A DNA stretch of 19,066 nucleotides from Cellvibrionaceae bacterium (GCA_021151615.1 JAGKXA010000068.1:1-19066), one strand, 5' to 3'. Shown: positions 7,949-14,945, numbered from the stretch's first letter. The notes: generated from the letters alone by a model not told the origin. Program-made: numbers and translations.

Positions 7949-9276
7949 TAACGTCTACCCATTCCCATGCCCGGACCACCCATGCCCATACCGGCAACCG
8001 GTTTTTGTTGGTTGGGGCGCGAGCTGCCGCTCACGACTTTTTCACCTTCTTTCAAACCTTCGATAATTTGTGCCCGCACACGGTTGGTAACACCCACCAA
8101 TACGTTGCGCTCTTCAATATCGCCATTCTCATTGATGACTTTTACCATCGCAGGGCGCGGGTGAGGTGCAGATTTATCTGCATTATGATTCACTGCCTCA
8201 TGACGTTTTTTCCACTCAGCTTTTTGCTCTTCGGTCGGTGACTGCGCACTGGCACGTTCAGTTTCGGGACGCGGATTACGTGGTGGCGAAAAAATGAGGG
8301 CAGACATGGGCACCAGCAATACATCTTTGGCTTGTGACTCCACAAAAAACACCTGCGTACTCATCTGTGTCATCAGTAAACGGTTTTCATTGGGTACATC
8401 AAACAGTGCATTGTACAAAACCACGTTGTTTAGAATTTCCGGTGTTGGCTGGATACGATCCAACTTGCTGTACCAGCGACGCCCCTGACTACCGAGGGTA
8501 GTAAAATATACCGGCATTTCTTTGCGCAATTTCCCGATATCCGCTTCCGACACCTGGGTTTGCACAGTCATGGTGGAGAGGTCAGCCACACGCATAATGG
8601 TGGGCGCCATTTGGTTAGTGTTAAGTGTTTGGCCTTGGCGCGAGGTGATTGATACTATTGTGCCATCCATAGGGGCATAAATTTTGGCGTAATTGAGATT
8701 CGCGCTTTCCACGCGCAAAGTAGATTCGGTTTGCTGGATTTGCGCTTGCAAGGCTTTAAGTTGTGCCTGTGCGGATTTTAAACCGGCATCCGCCGTTTCG
8801 AGCGACTCGCTGGTGGTGGCATCTTCCGCGAATAAATTTTTCTCGCGCTTGAAATTAATTTGCGCCAACGCCAACTGTGCTTCACGATCCAATAATTGCG
8901 CATTCTGGTTTTGCAATTGCGCGCGGGTTGCATCCACTTTTGCGGCATACACCGTTGCATCAATTTCAGCAAGCAGATCGCCCGCTTTCACTTCACTACC
9001 CACGTCCACATGCAGCTTTTTCAATTGACCGGAAACCTGCGCACCCACATCCACATAGTCCTGCGGCTGCAAGGTCCCTGTGGCCGTCACCAGGTTTTCA
9101 ATATCACCGCGGGTTACAGCTTCAGTGGTGTACACCACTTCGCTCACGCTCTTGGACAACAATATTTTTCCCAATAGCGCAGCGATTAGCAGGCCTGCCC
9201 CGGTGAAAACGACTAACGCTTTAGTAGTTTTATAAAATGGTTTTTTCGCGGTATTCCGCAATCCGGCAGATGACAT
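7948..9276 (-). CDS. macA: MacA-type periplasmic adaptor (membrane-fusion protein)
   Basis: Adaptor of 442 aa joining the MacB permease to the outer-membrane channel. An N-terminal membrane anchor (about 18-40, ALVVFTGAGLLIAALLGKIL) is followed by a split lipoyl domain (GAQVSGQLKKLHVDVGSEVKAG and YAPMDGTIVSITSRQGQTL), a long coiled-coil hairpin (about 115-190), a beta-barrel and the membrane-proximal domain. The family Gly-Thr-Leu stretch ATGTLQPQDYVDVGAQ is present. An unusual charged, proline-rich insert (about 325-370) interrupts the membrane-proximal region. The C-terminus is a Gly/Met tail, GMGMGGPGMGMGRR. The frame is open to 9366, but the ATG at 9276 places a normal basic N-terminus before the anchor, so I chose it, although its ribosome binding site is weak. 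The gene lies 120 bases after piuC. Confidence 0.9.
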   Translation of the reverse strand: MSSAGLRNTAKKPFYKTTKALVVFTGAGLLIAALLGKILLSKSVSEVVYTTEAVTRGDIENLVTATGTLQPQDYVDVGAQVSGQLKKLHVDVGSEVKAGDLLAEIDATVYAAKVDATRAQLQNQNAQLLDREAQLALAQINFKREKNLFAEDATTSESLETADAGLKSAQAQLKALQAQIQQTESTLRVESANLNYAKIYAPMDGTIVSITSRQGQTLNTNQMAPTIMRVADLSTMTVQTQVSEADIGKLRKEMPVYFTTLGSQGRRWYSKLDRIQPTPEILNNVVLYNALFDVPNENRLLMTQMSTQVFFVESQAKDVLLVPMSALIFSPPRNPRPETERASAQSPTEEQKAEWKKRHEAVNHNADKSAPHPRPAMVKVINENGDIEERNVLVGVTNRVRAQIIEGLKEGEKVVSGSSRPNQQKPVAGMGMGGPGMGMGRR

Positions 9277-9308
9277 AAACGTTTCTCGTCTGATTTTTTG
9301 CGCAAGTA

Positions 9309-9320
9309 TAATCCAGTCGC
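9309..9320 (-). promoter_or_regulatory. Possible promoter -10 element for macAB-OMF
   Basis: In the 120-base gap between piuC and macA the minus strand carries GGATTATACT. Its TATACT matches the -10 consensus at five of six positions, about 33 bases before the macA ATG. No good -35 sits at normal distance, so an activator would be needed if this is real. The alternative is that macAB and the outer-membrane factor are read only from upstream. Confidence 0.25.
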
Positions 9321-9396
9321 CCTTACAAAATGACGCGCGCTCACCAGATCTATATTTGTTCCACAATCTTTCATTTATTGAACATGAAGGTTTCTC

Positions 9397-10077
9397 TTAA
9401 ACCTGCGCCCACTGCCGTAACAGGTTGTGATAGTGGCCAGTCAAGCCAACAATTTCTTCATTGTCGCCCAGCTTTTGACGCAGCGATTGGATATTGCAAT
9501 CCAATTCGTACAACATATTTCGCTGCCAATCATCGCGCACCATGCTTTGAGACCAGAAAAAACTGCACACTCGCTCACCACGCGTAACAGGCTCTACCTG
9601 ATGCAAACTGGTGGAGGGATATAAAATTAAATCGCCCGCCGGCAATTTCACTTCGTGACTGCCATAAGTGTCTTGCACTACTAACTCACCGCCGTCGTAC
9701 TCTTCCGGTTCGGATAAAAATAATGTGGAAGAAACATCTGTACGCAAACTTAAATTGCTACCGGGAATTAAACGTATCGCACCATCGACATGAAAGCCGT
9801 AATGCTCGCCCCCCGCATAGGCATTAAACAATGGCGGAACAATGCGCAAGGGCAATGCTGCTGACATAAACACCGGATTGTTATAAAGCGCTTTTAAAAT
9901 AATTTCGCCCAGCTCGCGCGCAATAATTCCATCCACGGGTAGCTGGCGATTTTTTTTCACCTGCGCCCCTTGCACACCCACAGTCACTTTGCCATCAACC
10001 CAATCGGCCTGATTCAGGCGCGCGCGAAATTCCGATACTTGTTGTTTAGTTAAGACTTCTGGAATATGAATTAACAT
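9397..10077 (-). CDS. piuC: PiuC/YbiX-type Fe(II)/2-oxoglutarate PKHD hydroxylase
   Basis: Cytoplasmic non-haem iron, 2-oxoglutarate-dependent dioxygenase of 226 aa (E. coli YbiX 225). The HxD...H iron triad is visible: HVD in GEHYGFHVDGAIR near residue 95, and the distal histidine in STSLHQVEPVTRGER near 158. The arginine of that segment is a candidate 2-oxoglutarate anchor. The substrate of the family is not known, but the gene normally sits beside a Fiu/PiuA catecholate-siderophore receptor and is iron-repressed, as here. I chose the ATG at 10077 because GAGGG lies four bases upstream and it gives the family start MLIHIPEVLT. A TTG at 10098 would begin inside a palindrome. It lies 117 bases after piuA on the same strand. 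Confidence 0.92.
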   Translation of the reverse strand: MLIHIPEVLTKQQVSEFRARLNQADWVDGKVTVGVQGAQVKKNRQLPVDGIIARELGEIILKALYNNPVFMSAALPLRIVPPLFNAYAGGEHYGFHVDGAIRLIPGSNLSLRTDVSSTLFLSEPEEYDGGELVVQDTYGSHEVKLPAGDLILYPSTSLHQVEPVTRGERVCSFFWSQSMVRDDWQRNMLYELDCNIQSLRQKLGDNEEIVGLTGHYHNLLRQWAQV

Positions 10078-10086
10078 AATGCCCTC

Positions 10087-10171
10087 GTAGGGGCGCAATT
10101 TATTGCGCCCTATTCAATCGCGTATTGTTTATTTCATTTAAATAAATAAGGGCGCAATAAATTGCGCCCCT
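10087..10171. repeat. Inverted pair of GGGCGCAA palindromes between piuA and piuC
   Basis: A 22-bp sequence beginning aggggcgcaattt (10089-10110) returns inverted at 10150-10171 after 39 bases. Each copy is itself a hairpin, with an 8-bp gggcgcaa/ttgcgccc stem and a 4-base AT loop. The intergenic region can therefore form either two small hairpins or one large one. Such paired palindromes resemble REP/BIME elements. On the minus strand the first hairpin (10150-10170) is followed by TTATTTATTT, so it could act as an imperfect terminator and lower expression of the genes after piuA. Confidence 0.8.
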
Positions 10172-10194
10172 GGATTCGCGGTTATGTCGATCAA

Positions 10195-12567
10195 TTAAAA
10201 AGCGAAGTTAACACCTAAACGCGCTGACAACGGTTGCGCCGGGTAATAACGGGCCCCGGAGTTATTCAGGCTACCGATATATTCTTCATCGGCCAGGTTC
10301 AACACGTTTAATTGCAAGGTTACATTTTTAGTCACCGGGTAAGACGCCATAGCATCGAACACCCAGTAGTCACCAAACTCCAACACTGAACGAGTTGCCT
10401 GCGCTTGCGCACTGGTCAGGCTGGAGCTCATCATGTTGTCGATATAGCGCGCACCACCGCCAATCACCAAACCATTTTCAAAGGTGTAGGTATTCCATAA
10501 GGTGAAAGTCACTTCGGGCGACCATTGAATGACGCCACCTTCGGTTTGGCTCGCACCATTATTCGCCGCCGTGCGGTTACCGCGCACAATTTCGGTATCC
10601 ATAAACGCAATGCCGGCGTTAATTTGCCAAGCCTTGGTGAGCGCACCAATCAATGCGAATTCCACACCTTCAACTTGTTTTTCGCCAACGGCAGTAGACG
10701 TGCCATCGGGATTAGTGGCAATTTCATTTTCGTTAGTACTTTTGAATGCAGCGGCAGTGAAAAACAAACTGTCGTTCAACAAATTCCACTTGGTGCCCAA
10801 CTCGTAGTTGGTACCTTTTTGTGGACTCAGGTTCGGGTTGTTAATATTACTGCCCGCCGCCTGGGTGGCTGGATCTGTGTTCAACGCAAAGTTGGAGCCG
10901 CCAGGTGGCAATTCAGAGGTTGCGTAAGAAACATAAATCGAACCTTTTTCTACCGGTTTATAAACGCCGCCAATCTTCCAACTGAGTAATTCATCAGTGA
11001 CGTGCGCCTCACGCCCAACAAAAGTTCCCACCGGAATTGTTTGCACTGCCGGCGCAGTCACAGCCGCTTGGCGAGTGATGGTGTCCGTCGAGGTATGGAA
11101 ACGATCCGCACGCAAACCAACACTCACTTCCCACTGCGGATTCAGCGTCATGGTATCCAGTGCATAGAAACCGTAGGTGGTAGTTTCACCATCCGTTTTA
11201 GCACCAGTGCGAATGACTGGCTGGAATACATCGGAAGCACTTGGGTTGTATAGGTTTGCTGCAACTTGTGTAACCGCTGTCGATGATGTCGGTGATACAA
11301 ACGGCACTGCCATGGTGTAGTTCAACTGACTTTCGTAAATAAATTCTACGCCAGACGTTACATCATGTTTAACACCACCCGCATCAAAGCTTGCAGTCAG
11401 GTTGGTTTGGTTGGTGAGAATTTGGTTGGATTGATCCTTACCCTGGCGAGTGCGCGCAACTTGCCAGCTTGTAGTATCAGCAGCGGTCGCCTTTGGGACA
11501 GTAATGGCATTCACACCGGTGAGAACTTGCTCTTGCTTGGTATGACCATAGCGAGAGGTGTTGCGCAGTGTTACACCTTCAGCAAGGTCGTGCTCAATAC
11601 GCACGGTAGTCATATTGGCATTCACATCATTGTGATCGGAAGTACTACCGTAAAAATTCTCTGAATTAACCGGCTTAACTTTTGGTCCATTCGGAAAAGC
11701 GGCAACATATACACTACTGTACCAGCCATCCAAACCTACAGTAGGAACACCACCATCAGGAATACCGGATTGTTCCATCGACAAATAATTAATGTAGGTG
11801 CGCGTTTCGCCCCCTAATCCAAACGCAAGCGAACCCGCAAAACCTTGCAGATTGTTTTCGACCTGATCGCGACCATCAACACCCGCGTCTTGTTTCATCA
11901 CATTAACGCGTACCGCCGAGCTTTCGCCTAGGGTGCGATTGACATCTACCGTTGCGCGTTTGTAATCCGACGTACCTGCAGTCAAGGTACCGGAGGTTGC
12001 ATCTTCCTGGTTAGCCAGTTTGGAGCTGAGGTTTACATAACCCGATGCGGCACCACGGCCGTTATCCACACCGGCGGGGCCTTTGGCAATTTCAACTTGC
12101 TCAGTGTTGAAGGTGTCGCGACTGATGCTGCCCAGATCGCGGATACCATCCACATAAATGCTGCCCTGGGTATCAAAACCGCGCATAAAAATAGAGTCGC
12201 CCGTTGCGGTATTGCCGTTCTCGCCCATCAGCATGGTGATGCCCGGAGTGTTACGCAGTGCATCGCTCAAGGTGGTAGCCGCTTGTTGCTGGAATAGTTC
12301 CTTTTTTACCACCACGATAGTCTGTGGAGTATCTACCAGAGGCTGGGTAAATTTGGGTGAGCTGGCTTTTTCGGCTTTGTAGTCAGATACAACTGCATCA
12401 GCTTCTACTTTAACGGTGTTCAATTTTTTGGTGTCTTTGGCTTCATCTGCAGCCATGGCATTTGCTGACACCAGCAATATTGCGGAAGACAAAGCAGTAG
12501 CAGTCAATTGCAGCGAATTGACACGCTTCTTTGAAACTATGTGTTTAGAGGTTTTTTGTATGGTCAT
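10195..12567 (-). CDS. piuA: TonB-dependent catecholate-type siderophore receptor (PiuA/Fiu family)
   Basis: Outer-membrane gated barrel of 790 aa that takes up ferric siderophores with energy from TonB-ExbB-ExbD. A signal peptide (basic MTIQKTSKHIVSKKR, then a hydrophobic run ending SANAMA) is followed by a probable TonB box near LNTVKVEAD. The plug domain has receptor-family marks TQPLVDTPQTI, LSDALRNTPGI, IFMRGFD, YVDGIRD and EIAKGPAG. A 22-strand barrel should make up the rest, and the protein ends in aromatic F (ARLGVNFAF), as exported barrels do. The frame is open to a TTG at 12615, but the ATG at 12567 has AAGGG about seven bases upstream and gives a proper signal peptide. Linkage to piuC and piuB supports the PiuA/Fiu class; FhuA-like hydroxamate receptors share these motifs, so the ligand is uncertain. 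The promoter carries a Fur-box-like site. Confidence 0.9.
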   Translation of the reverse strand: MTIQKTSKHIVSKKRVNSLQLTATALSSAILLVSANAMAADEAKDTKKLNTVKVEADAVVSDYKAEKASSPKFTQPLVDTPQTIVVVKKELFQQQAATTLSDALRNTPGITMLMGENGNTATGDSIFMRGFDTQGSIYVDGIRDLGSISRDTFNTEQVEIAKGPAGVDNGRGAASGYVNLSSKLANQEDATSGTLTAGTSDYKRATVDVNRTLGESSAVRVNVMKQDAGVDGRDQVENNLQGFAGSLAFGLGGETRTYINYLSMEQSGIPDGGVPTVGLDGWYSSVYVAAFPNGPKVKPVNSENFYGSTSDHNDVNANMTTVRIEHDLAEGVTLRNTSRYGHTKQEQVLTGVNAITVPKATAADTTSWQVARTRQGKDQSNQILTNQTNLTASFDAGGVKHDVTSGVEFIYESQLNYTMAVPFVSPTSSTAVTQVAANLYNPSASDVFQPVIRTGAKTDGETTTYGFYALDTMTLNPQWEVSVGLRADRFHTSTDTITRQAAVTAPAVQTIPVGTFVGREAHVTDELLSWKIGGVYKPVEKGSIYVSYATSELPPGGSNFALNTDPATQAAGSNINNPNLSPQKGTNYELGTKWNLLNDSLFFTAAAFKSTNENEIATNPDGTSTAVGEKQVEGVEFALIGALTKAWQINAGIAFMDTEIVRGNRTAANNGASQTEGGVIQWSPEVTFTLWNTYTFENGLVIGGGARYIDNMMSSSLTSAQAQATRSVLEFGDYWVFDAMASYPVTKNVTLQLNVLNLADEEYIGSLNNSGARYYPAQPLSARLGVNFAF

Positions 12568-12615
12568 GACAAGCCCTTGCGAGTAATAGGAATACACAAT
12601 TAACAATTTTTTCAA

Positions 12616-12644
12616 ATTATATCGATAAGCATTACCATTTACAA
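12616..12644 (-). promoter_or_regulatory. Sigma-70 promoter of piuA
   Basis: On the minus strand TTGTAA (12639-12644, 4/6 to the -35) is followed after exactly 17 bases by TATAAT (12616-12621), a perfect -10. Transcription would start near 12609, giving a leader of about 40 bases to the ATG at 12567. Confidence 0.75.
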
Positions 12645-12658
12645 TGATAATAATTCCT
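12618..12658. promoter_or_regulatory. Fur-box-like operator overlapping the piuA promoter
   Basis: On the plus strand 12618-12636 matches the classical 19-bp Fur box at 14 of 19 positions. Its core cgataag-c-attacca (12623-12637) matches the 7-1-7 palindrome TGATAAT-N-ATTATCA at 11 of 14. A second overlapping candidate begins at 12640 (tacaatgataataattcct, 13 of 19). The first lies between the -35 and -10 of the piuA promoter, where bound Fe-Fur would block polymerase. Scored by eye; no matrix was run. Confidence 0.65.
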
Positions 12659-12795
12659 ATTTGATGCCTGTTGTCATCTTTATTTTAAACATTGTGACGC
12701 CACAATCAACAATTTGGTTATTTGACTTATTGATCATATAACTGAATACGATTAGCCTTGGCGTCAAATACCGCCACGTGAGGAGTTGTTAACCT

Positions 12796-13599
12796 ATGAG
12801 TAAATCCCTGGCGCCCGAAGCATGGATTTGCGCATGGCTATTATCAAACCTTTTGGCATTCCCACTCTGGGCAGAAGACAGCGCCCGTCCTGAAGCCCAG
12901 CCTTTGGATAAAACGATATCCATCCGCTTGGGCGCTGAAGACTCCTGGCCCCCCTACTCGAATGAGCATGGCCAGGGTATCTCCACCGAGCTGATCAAAG
13001 CAGCTTTTGCCAAATCCGGTGTGACCCCAGGTTTTCAGACGCTGCCTTACGCACGTGTATTGCACGACCTTGACTCCGGTAAAATTGACGGCGGCTACAA
13101 CGTTACACTGCAGTCCACCACCAAAAATCGCTTCCTGTTTGGCGCAGTGCCTTTACTCAGCGTGGAGTCCTACTGGTTTTTCAAACCGGACAGCTTTGCA
13201 GACATCAAACGCATTGAAGATATACCGGTAAAATTCCGTGTGGGGATTATTCGCGATTATGAATATGGCGATATCTACGAACAGCATCGCCATCGCTTTA
13301 CTGAAATCCAGCTCACCCAGCAATCACAAATTATTCGCATGCTGCAACAAGGCCGCATCGATGCTGCAGTTATGTTTGATCGGGAGGCTGAATTTGCGTT
13401 GGATAAAATGGGGCTGGACCAATCCACATTGGAAAAACGTTTTCTTAATCATCGTGGCGATGTGTATCTGGCCTTTTCACACAAAAGCCCTCGGGCGATA
13501 TGGCTTGCGCAGGAGTTCGATAAAGGATTATTGATGCTGAAAGCGTCGGGTGAATATGAACAAATTCTGCATGCGGAAATAGCAGATAGAGAAAATTAA
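12796..13599 (+). CDS. Periplasmic solute-binding protein, SBP_bac_3-like, orphan
   Basis: Exported protein of 267 aa. A signal peptide (hydrophobic ICAWLLSNLLAFPLWA, likely cut after residue 26) is followed by a bilobed type II periplasmic binding fold typical of amino-acid-binding family 3: an early strand IRLGAEDSWPPYS, GISTELIKAAFAKSG, LPYARVLHDLDSGKIDGGYN, the hinge region VGIIRDYEYG and MLQQGRIDAAVMFDR. Many stand-alone members in gammaproteobacteria have no permease neighbour. None is seen here, so it may serve a distant transporter or act as a sensor. GAGGAG at 12780-12785 sets the ATG. It is transcribed divergently from piuA, with the Fur-like site about 140 bases before its start. 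It converges on nfuA at a shared terminator. Ligand unknown. Confidence 0.85.
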   Translation: MSKSLAPEAWICAWLLSNLLAFPLWAEDSARPEAQPLDKTISIRLGAEDSWPPYSNEHGQGISTELIKAAFAKSGVTPGFQTLPYARVLHDLDSGKIDGGYNVTLQSTTKNRFLFGAVPLLSVESYWFFKPDSFADIKRIEDIPVKFRVGIIRDYEYGDIYEQHRHRFTEIQLTQQSQIIRMLQQGRIDAAVMFDREAEFALDKMGLDQSTLEKRFLNHRGDVYLAFSHKSPRAIWLAQEFDKGLLMLKASGEYEQILHAEIADREN

Positions 13600-13602
13600 G
13601 AC

Positions 13603-13632
13603 AAAAAAAACCGCCACACGGCGGTTTTTTTT
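13603..13632. terminator. Bidirectional rho-independent terminator
   Basis: Eight A, then CCGCC, loop ACAC, GGCGG, then eight T. The 5-bp GC stem is flanked by A and T tracts on both sides, so it works on either strand. It sits 3 bases after the solute-binding-protein stop and 20 bases after the nfuA stop, serving both convergent genes. Confidence 0.93.
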
Positions 13633-13652
13633 GAACCGAAAAATCGATTTAC

Positions 13653-14240
13653 TTACATGTAAGCGTTAGAGCGATCAGTATGGTCAGTTACATCGCGGAT
13701 GCCTTTTAATTCCGGCAGTTTATCCATCAACTGGACTTCAATACCTTGTTTCAAGGTAATTGCCACGGAGCCACAACCCTGGCAACCACCACCAAACTTC
13801 AGCACCGCGATCATGTCTTCAGTAACTTCCACCAGGCTAACATTACCGCCATGGGAAGCGAGACTTGGGTTTACATCGTTGTAGAGCACGTAATTGATGC
13901 GGTCTTCCAACGGGCTATCGTCAGTTACTCTGGGCATCTTGGAATTTGGTGCCCGAATAGTCAGTTGCCCGCCCATACGATCCGGCGAGTAATCCACCTT
14001 GGCATCTTCCAGGAACGGCAAACTGCGCTCTTCAAAATAGGCATTAAAGCCATTCAGAGAAACAATAACATCTCCCTCTTTTTGCTCGCCCGGGCGACAG
14101 TAGGCAATACAGGTTTCCGCACTCGGAGTCCCCGGATTGGCAACAAACATGCGGATGCCGATACCATCATTGTCTTTTTGCTTGTCCAGCAGTTCTTTGA
14201 GATACGTTTGGGCGGATTCAGTGATATCTACGTTAACCAT
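13653..14240 (-). CDS. nfuA: Fe/S biogenesis protein NfuA
   Basis: Cytoplasmic iron-sulfur carrier of 195 aa (E. coli 191), which receives a [4Fe-4S] cluster and hands it to clients such as aconitase and lipoyl synthase. The N-terminal A-type-like domain (1-100) is degenerate in cluster ligands, as in other NfuA proteins. The C-terminal Nfu domain keeps the CxxC motif in GGGCQGCGSV (C153 and C156), the residues that bridge a cluster between two subunits. The segment NPSLASHGGNVSLVEV is also typical. AAAGG lies five bases before the ATG. A near-perfect IscR type 1 site lies 39 bases upstream, which fits control by iron-sulfur supply. Confidence 0.96.
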   Translation of the reverse strand: MVNVDITESAQTYLKELLDKQKDNDGIGIRMFVANPGTPSAETCIAYCRPGEQKEGDVIVSLNGFNAYFEERSLPFLEDAKVDYSPDRMGGQLTIRAPNSKMPRVTDDSPLEDRINYVLYNDVNPSLASHGGNVSLVEVTEDMIAVLKFGGGCQGCGSVAITLKQGIEVQLMDKLPELKGIRDVTDHTDRSNAYM

Positions 14241-14278
14241 ATAAACCTTTCGATGAACCTCTCGCGGGTGAGCAAATA

Positions 14279-14303
14279 ATACCCGATTAAATTACTCAGG
14301 TAT
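14279..14303 (-). promoter_or_regulatory. IscR type 1 binding site upstream of nfuA
   Basis: The 25-base minus-strand sequence, ATACCTGAGT then AATTTAATCGGGTAT, matches the E. coli IscR type 1 consensus (ATAsyyGACT-rwwwy-AGTCrrsTAT) at 23 of 25 positions. The mismatches are C to G at position 9 and G to A at position 17. Its centre is about 50 bases before the nfuA start, where a promoter is expected (TTGAGT lies just upstream). [2Fe-2S]-IscR would be expected to repress here and release when clusters run short. Confidence 0.8.
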
Positions 14304-14577
14304 TCTACTCAAGGATCATTTATTTCGCATCAGAAATTTCTTATTGGGCCTATAGCTTATACGCACTTTATATAACCAAAATGCAATTTTTGGCGCCACA
14401 CTAAAATCCAGGGTTATCTCCAGCAACCCCTTTTAGCCACTCGTCGGATAACCAATCCCATTGAGAAATTTAATTGCGTAATAATGCCTTAAGGAAACTA
14501 TGATCATATGGTGTGAAGTATGCATACATACTTGTGTGAATCATGTAGCATTTCGCGCCAAACCGGAGTATCCAACT
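14304..14577. other. Intergenic region with two hairpins, no gene seen
   Basis: Between the nfuA upstream site and the small membrane gene I see no convincing coding frame. Two hairpins stand out: ccaaaa/ttttgg (14376-14393, loop tgcaat), and a longer one at 14401-14436. The longer one pairs ctaaaa with ttttag, and gggtt with aaccc, across a small internal loop. Neither is followed by a T-tract. AT-rich TATA-like stretches at 14364-14376 could be a plus-strand promoter for the next gene, but no good -35 accompanies them. Confidence 0.4.
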
Positions 14578-14802
14578 ATGTACAATGAATCAAGCGACTT
14601 TTTACTCAATTCCAAAAACCTGCGTATCACCATTTATCTGAGTCTGGTTGTCGCCCATTTAATCTTCGGCATGCTTTATCAAGAATTAATTGCAATTGCA
14701 GCAACAGGTTTTGCGTTTTTTGCAGCATTGGTGTTGCTTCAGCTGCGACCAGCCCAAGACCACACGCTTAAAGTAGAAAAAACCATCCATTTGGATAAGT
14801 AA
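14578..14802 (+). CDS. Small two-helix membrane protein, unknown function (74 aa)
   Basis: Not a family I recognise. From the ATG at 14578 the product has 74 residues: a polar start MYNESSDFLLNSKN, two adjacent hydrophobic stretches (about 16-32, ITIYLSLVVAHLIFGML; and 37-55, IAIAATGFAFFAALVLL) forming a helical hairpin, and a charged tail, LKVEKTIHLDK. CGGAG (14564-14568) lies nine bases before this ATG. The frame also opens at an ATG at 14500 with AAGGA only four bases upstream, which would add 26 residues rich in Cys and His (WCEVCIHTCVNH). The hydrophobic pattern makes the gene plausible, but no homologue can be cited. Confidence 0.5.
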   Translation: MYNESSDFLLNSKNLRITIYLSLVVAHLIFGMLYQELIAIAATGFAFFAALVLLQLRPAQDHTLKVEKTIHLDK

Positions 14803-14805
14803 CTA

Positions 14806-14832
14806 GATAAACCCGTCTTTTTTGGGCTTATC
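14806..14832. other. Hairpin after the small membrane gene, possible weak terminator
   Basis: gataaaccc pairs with gggcttatc at eight of nine positions around the T-rich loop gtctttttt, four bases after the stop codon. The T-run is in the loop and not after the stem, so this is not a classical terminator. Confidence 0.35.
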
Positions 14833-14874
14833 GAATACCACCCCGAACCCATGTGGGGCATGCTGTTTCGATTC

Positions 14875-14891
14875 TGAACAATAAATGTTCA
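14875..14891. promoter_or_regulatory. Palindrome TGAACA-N5-TGTTCA upstream of metH
   Basis: A perfect 6-bp inverted repeat with a 5-base AT spacer lies about 50 bases before the candidate metH promoter. It has the size of a dimeric regulator operator. MetR, the known activator of metH in E. coli, prefers TGAA-N5-TTCA, whereas here the spacing between TGAA and TTCA is nine, so the match is not exact. Confidence 0.35.
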
Positions 14892-14936
14892 AGATCGCGC
14901 TCCCCGTCTCTCTGATAAGCACTTAGCCCCCTTTTC

Positions 14937-14945
14937 TGCTAGAAT
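14937..14945 (+). promoter_or_regulatory. Candidate extended -10 promoter of metH
   Basis: TGCTAGAAT holds an extended -10 TGn followed by TAGAAT, five of six to consensus. No strong -35 lies upstream, which an extended -10 can tolerate. A leader of about 75 bases would follow, including a small hairpin attgc-tccg-gcaat (14980-14993) with a UNCG-type loop. I could not fit a cobalamin, SAM or SAH riboswitch here. Confidence 0.4.

Noticed and set aside
9277..9366. 30-residue N-terminal extension of MacA
   Set aside because: It starts in the intergenic gap, contains the TATACT element, and lacks the expected short basic N-terminus; the ATG at 9276 fits the family better.
12568..12615. TTG-initiated extension of the siderophore receptor
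   Set aside because: It would put 16 extra residues before a normal signal peptide, and includes the predicted transcription start area; the ATG at 12567 has a good ribosome binding site.
13746..14279. 177-aa open frame on the plus strand
   Set aside because: It is antisense to nfuA, and it would run through the nfuA ribosome binding site; no family features.
14875..14891. LexA box
   Set aside because: The gammaproteobacterial LexA site is CTGT-N8-ACAG; GAAC-N7-GTTC does not fit it, and metH is not an SOS gene.
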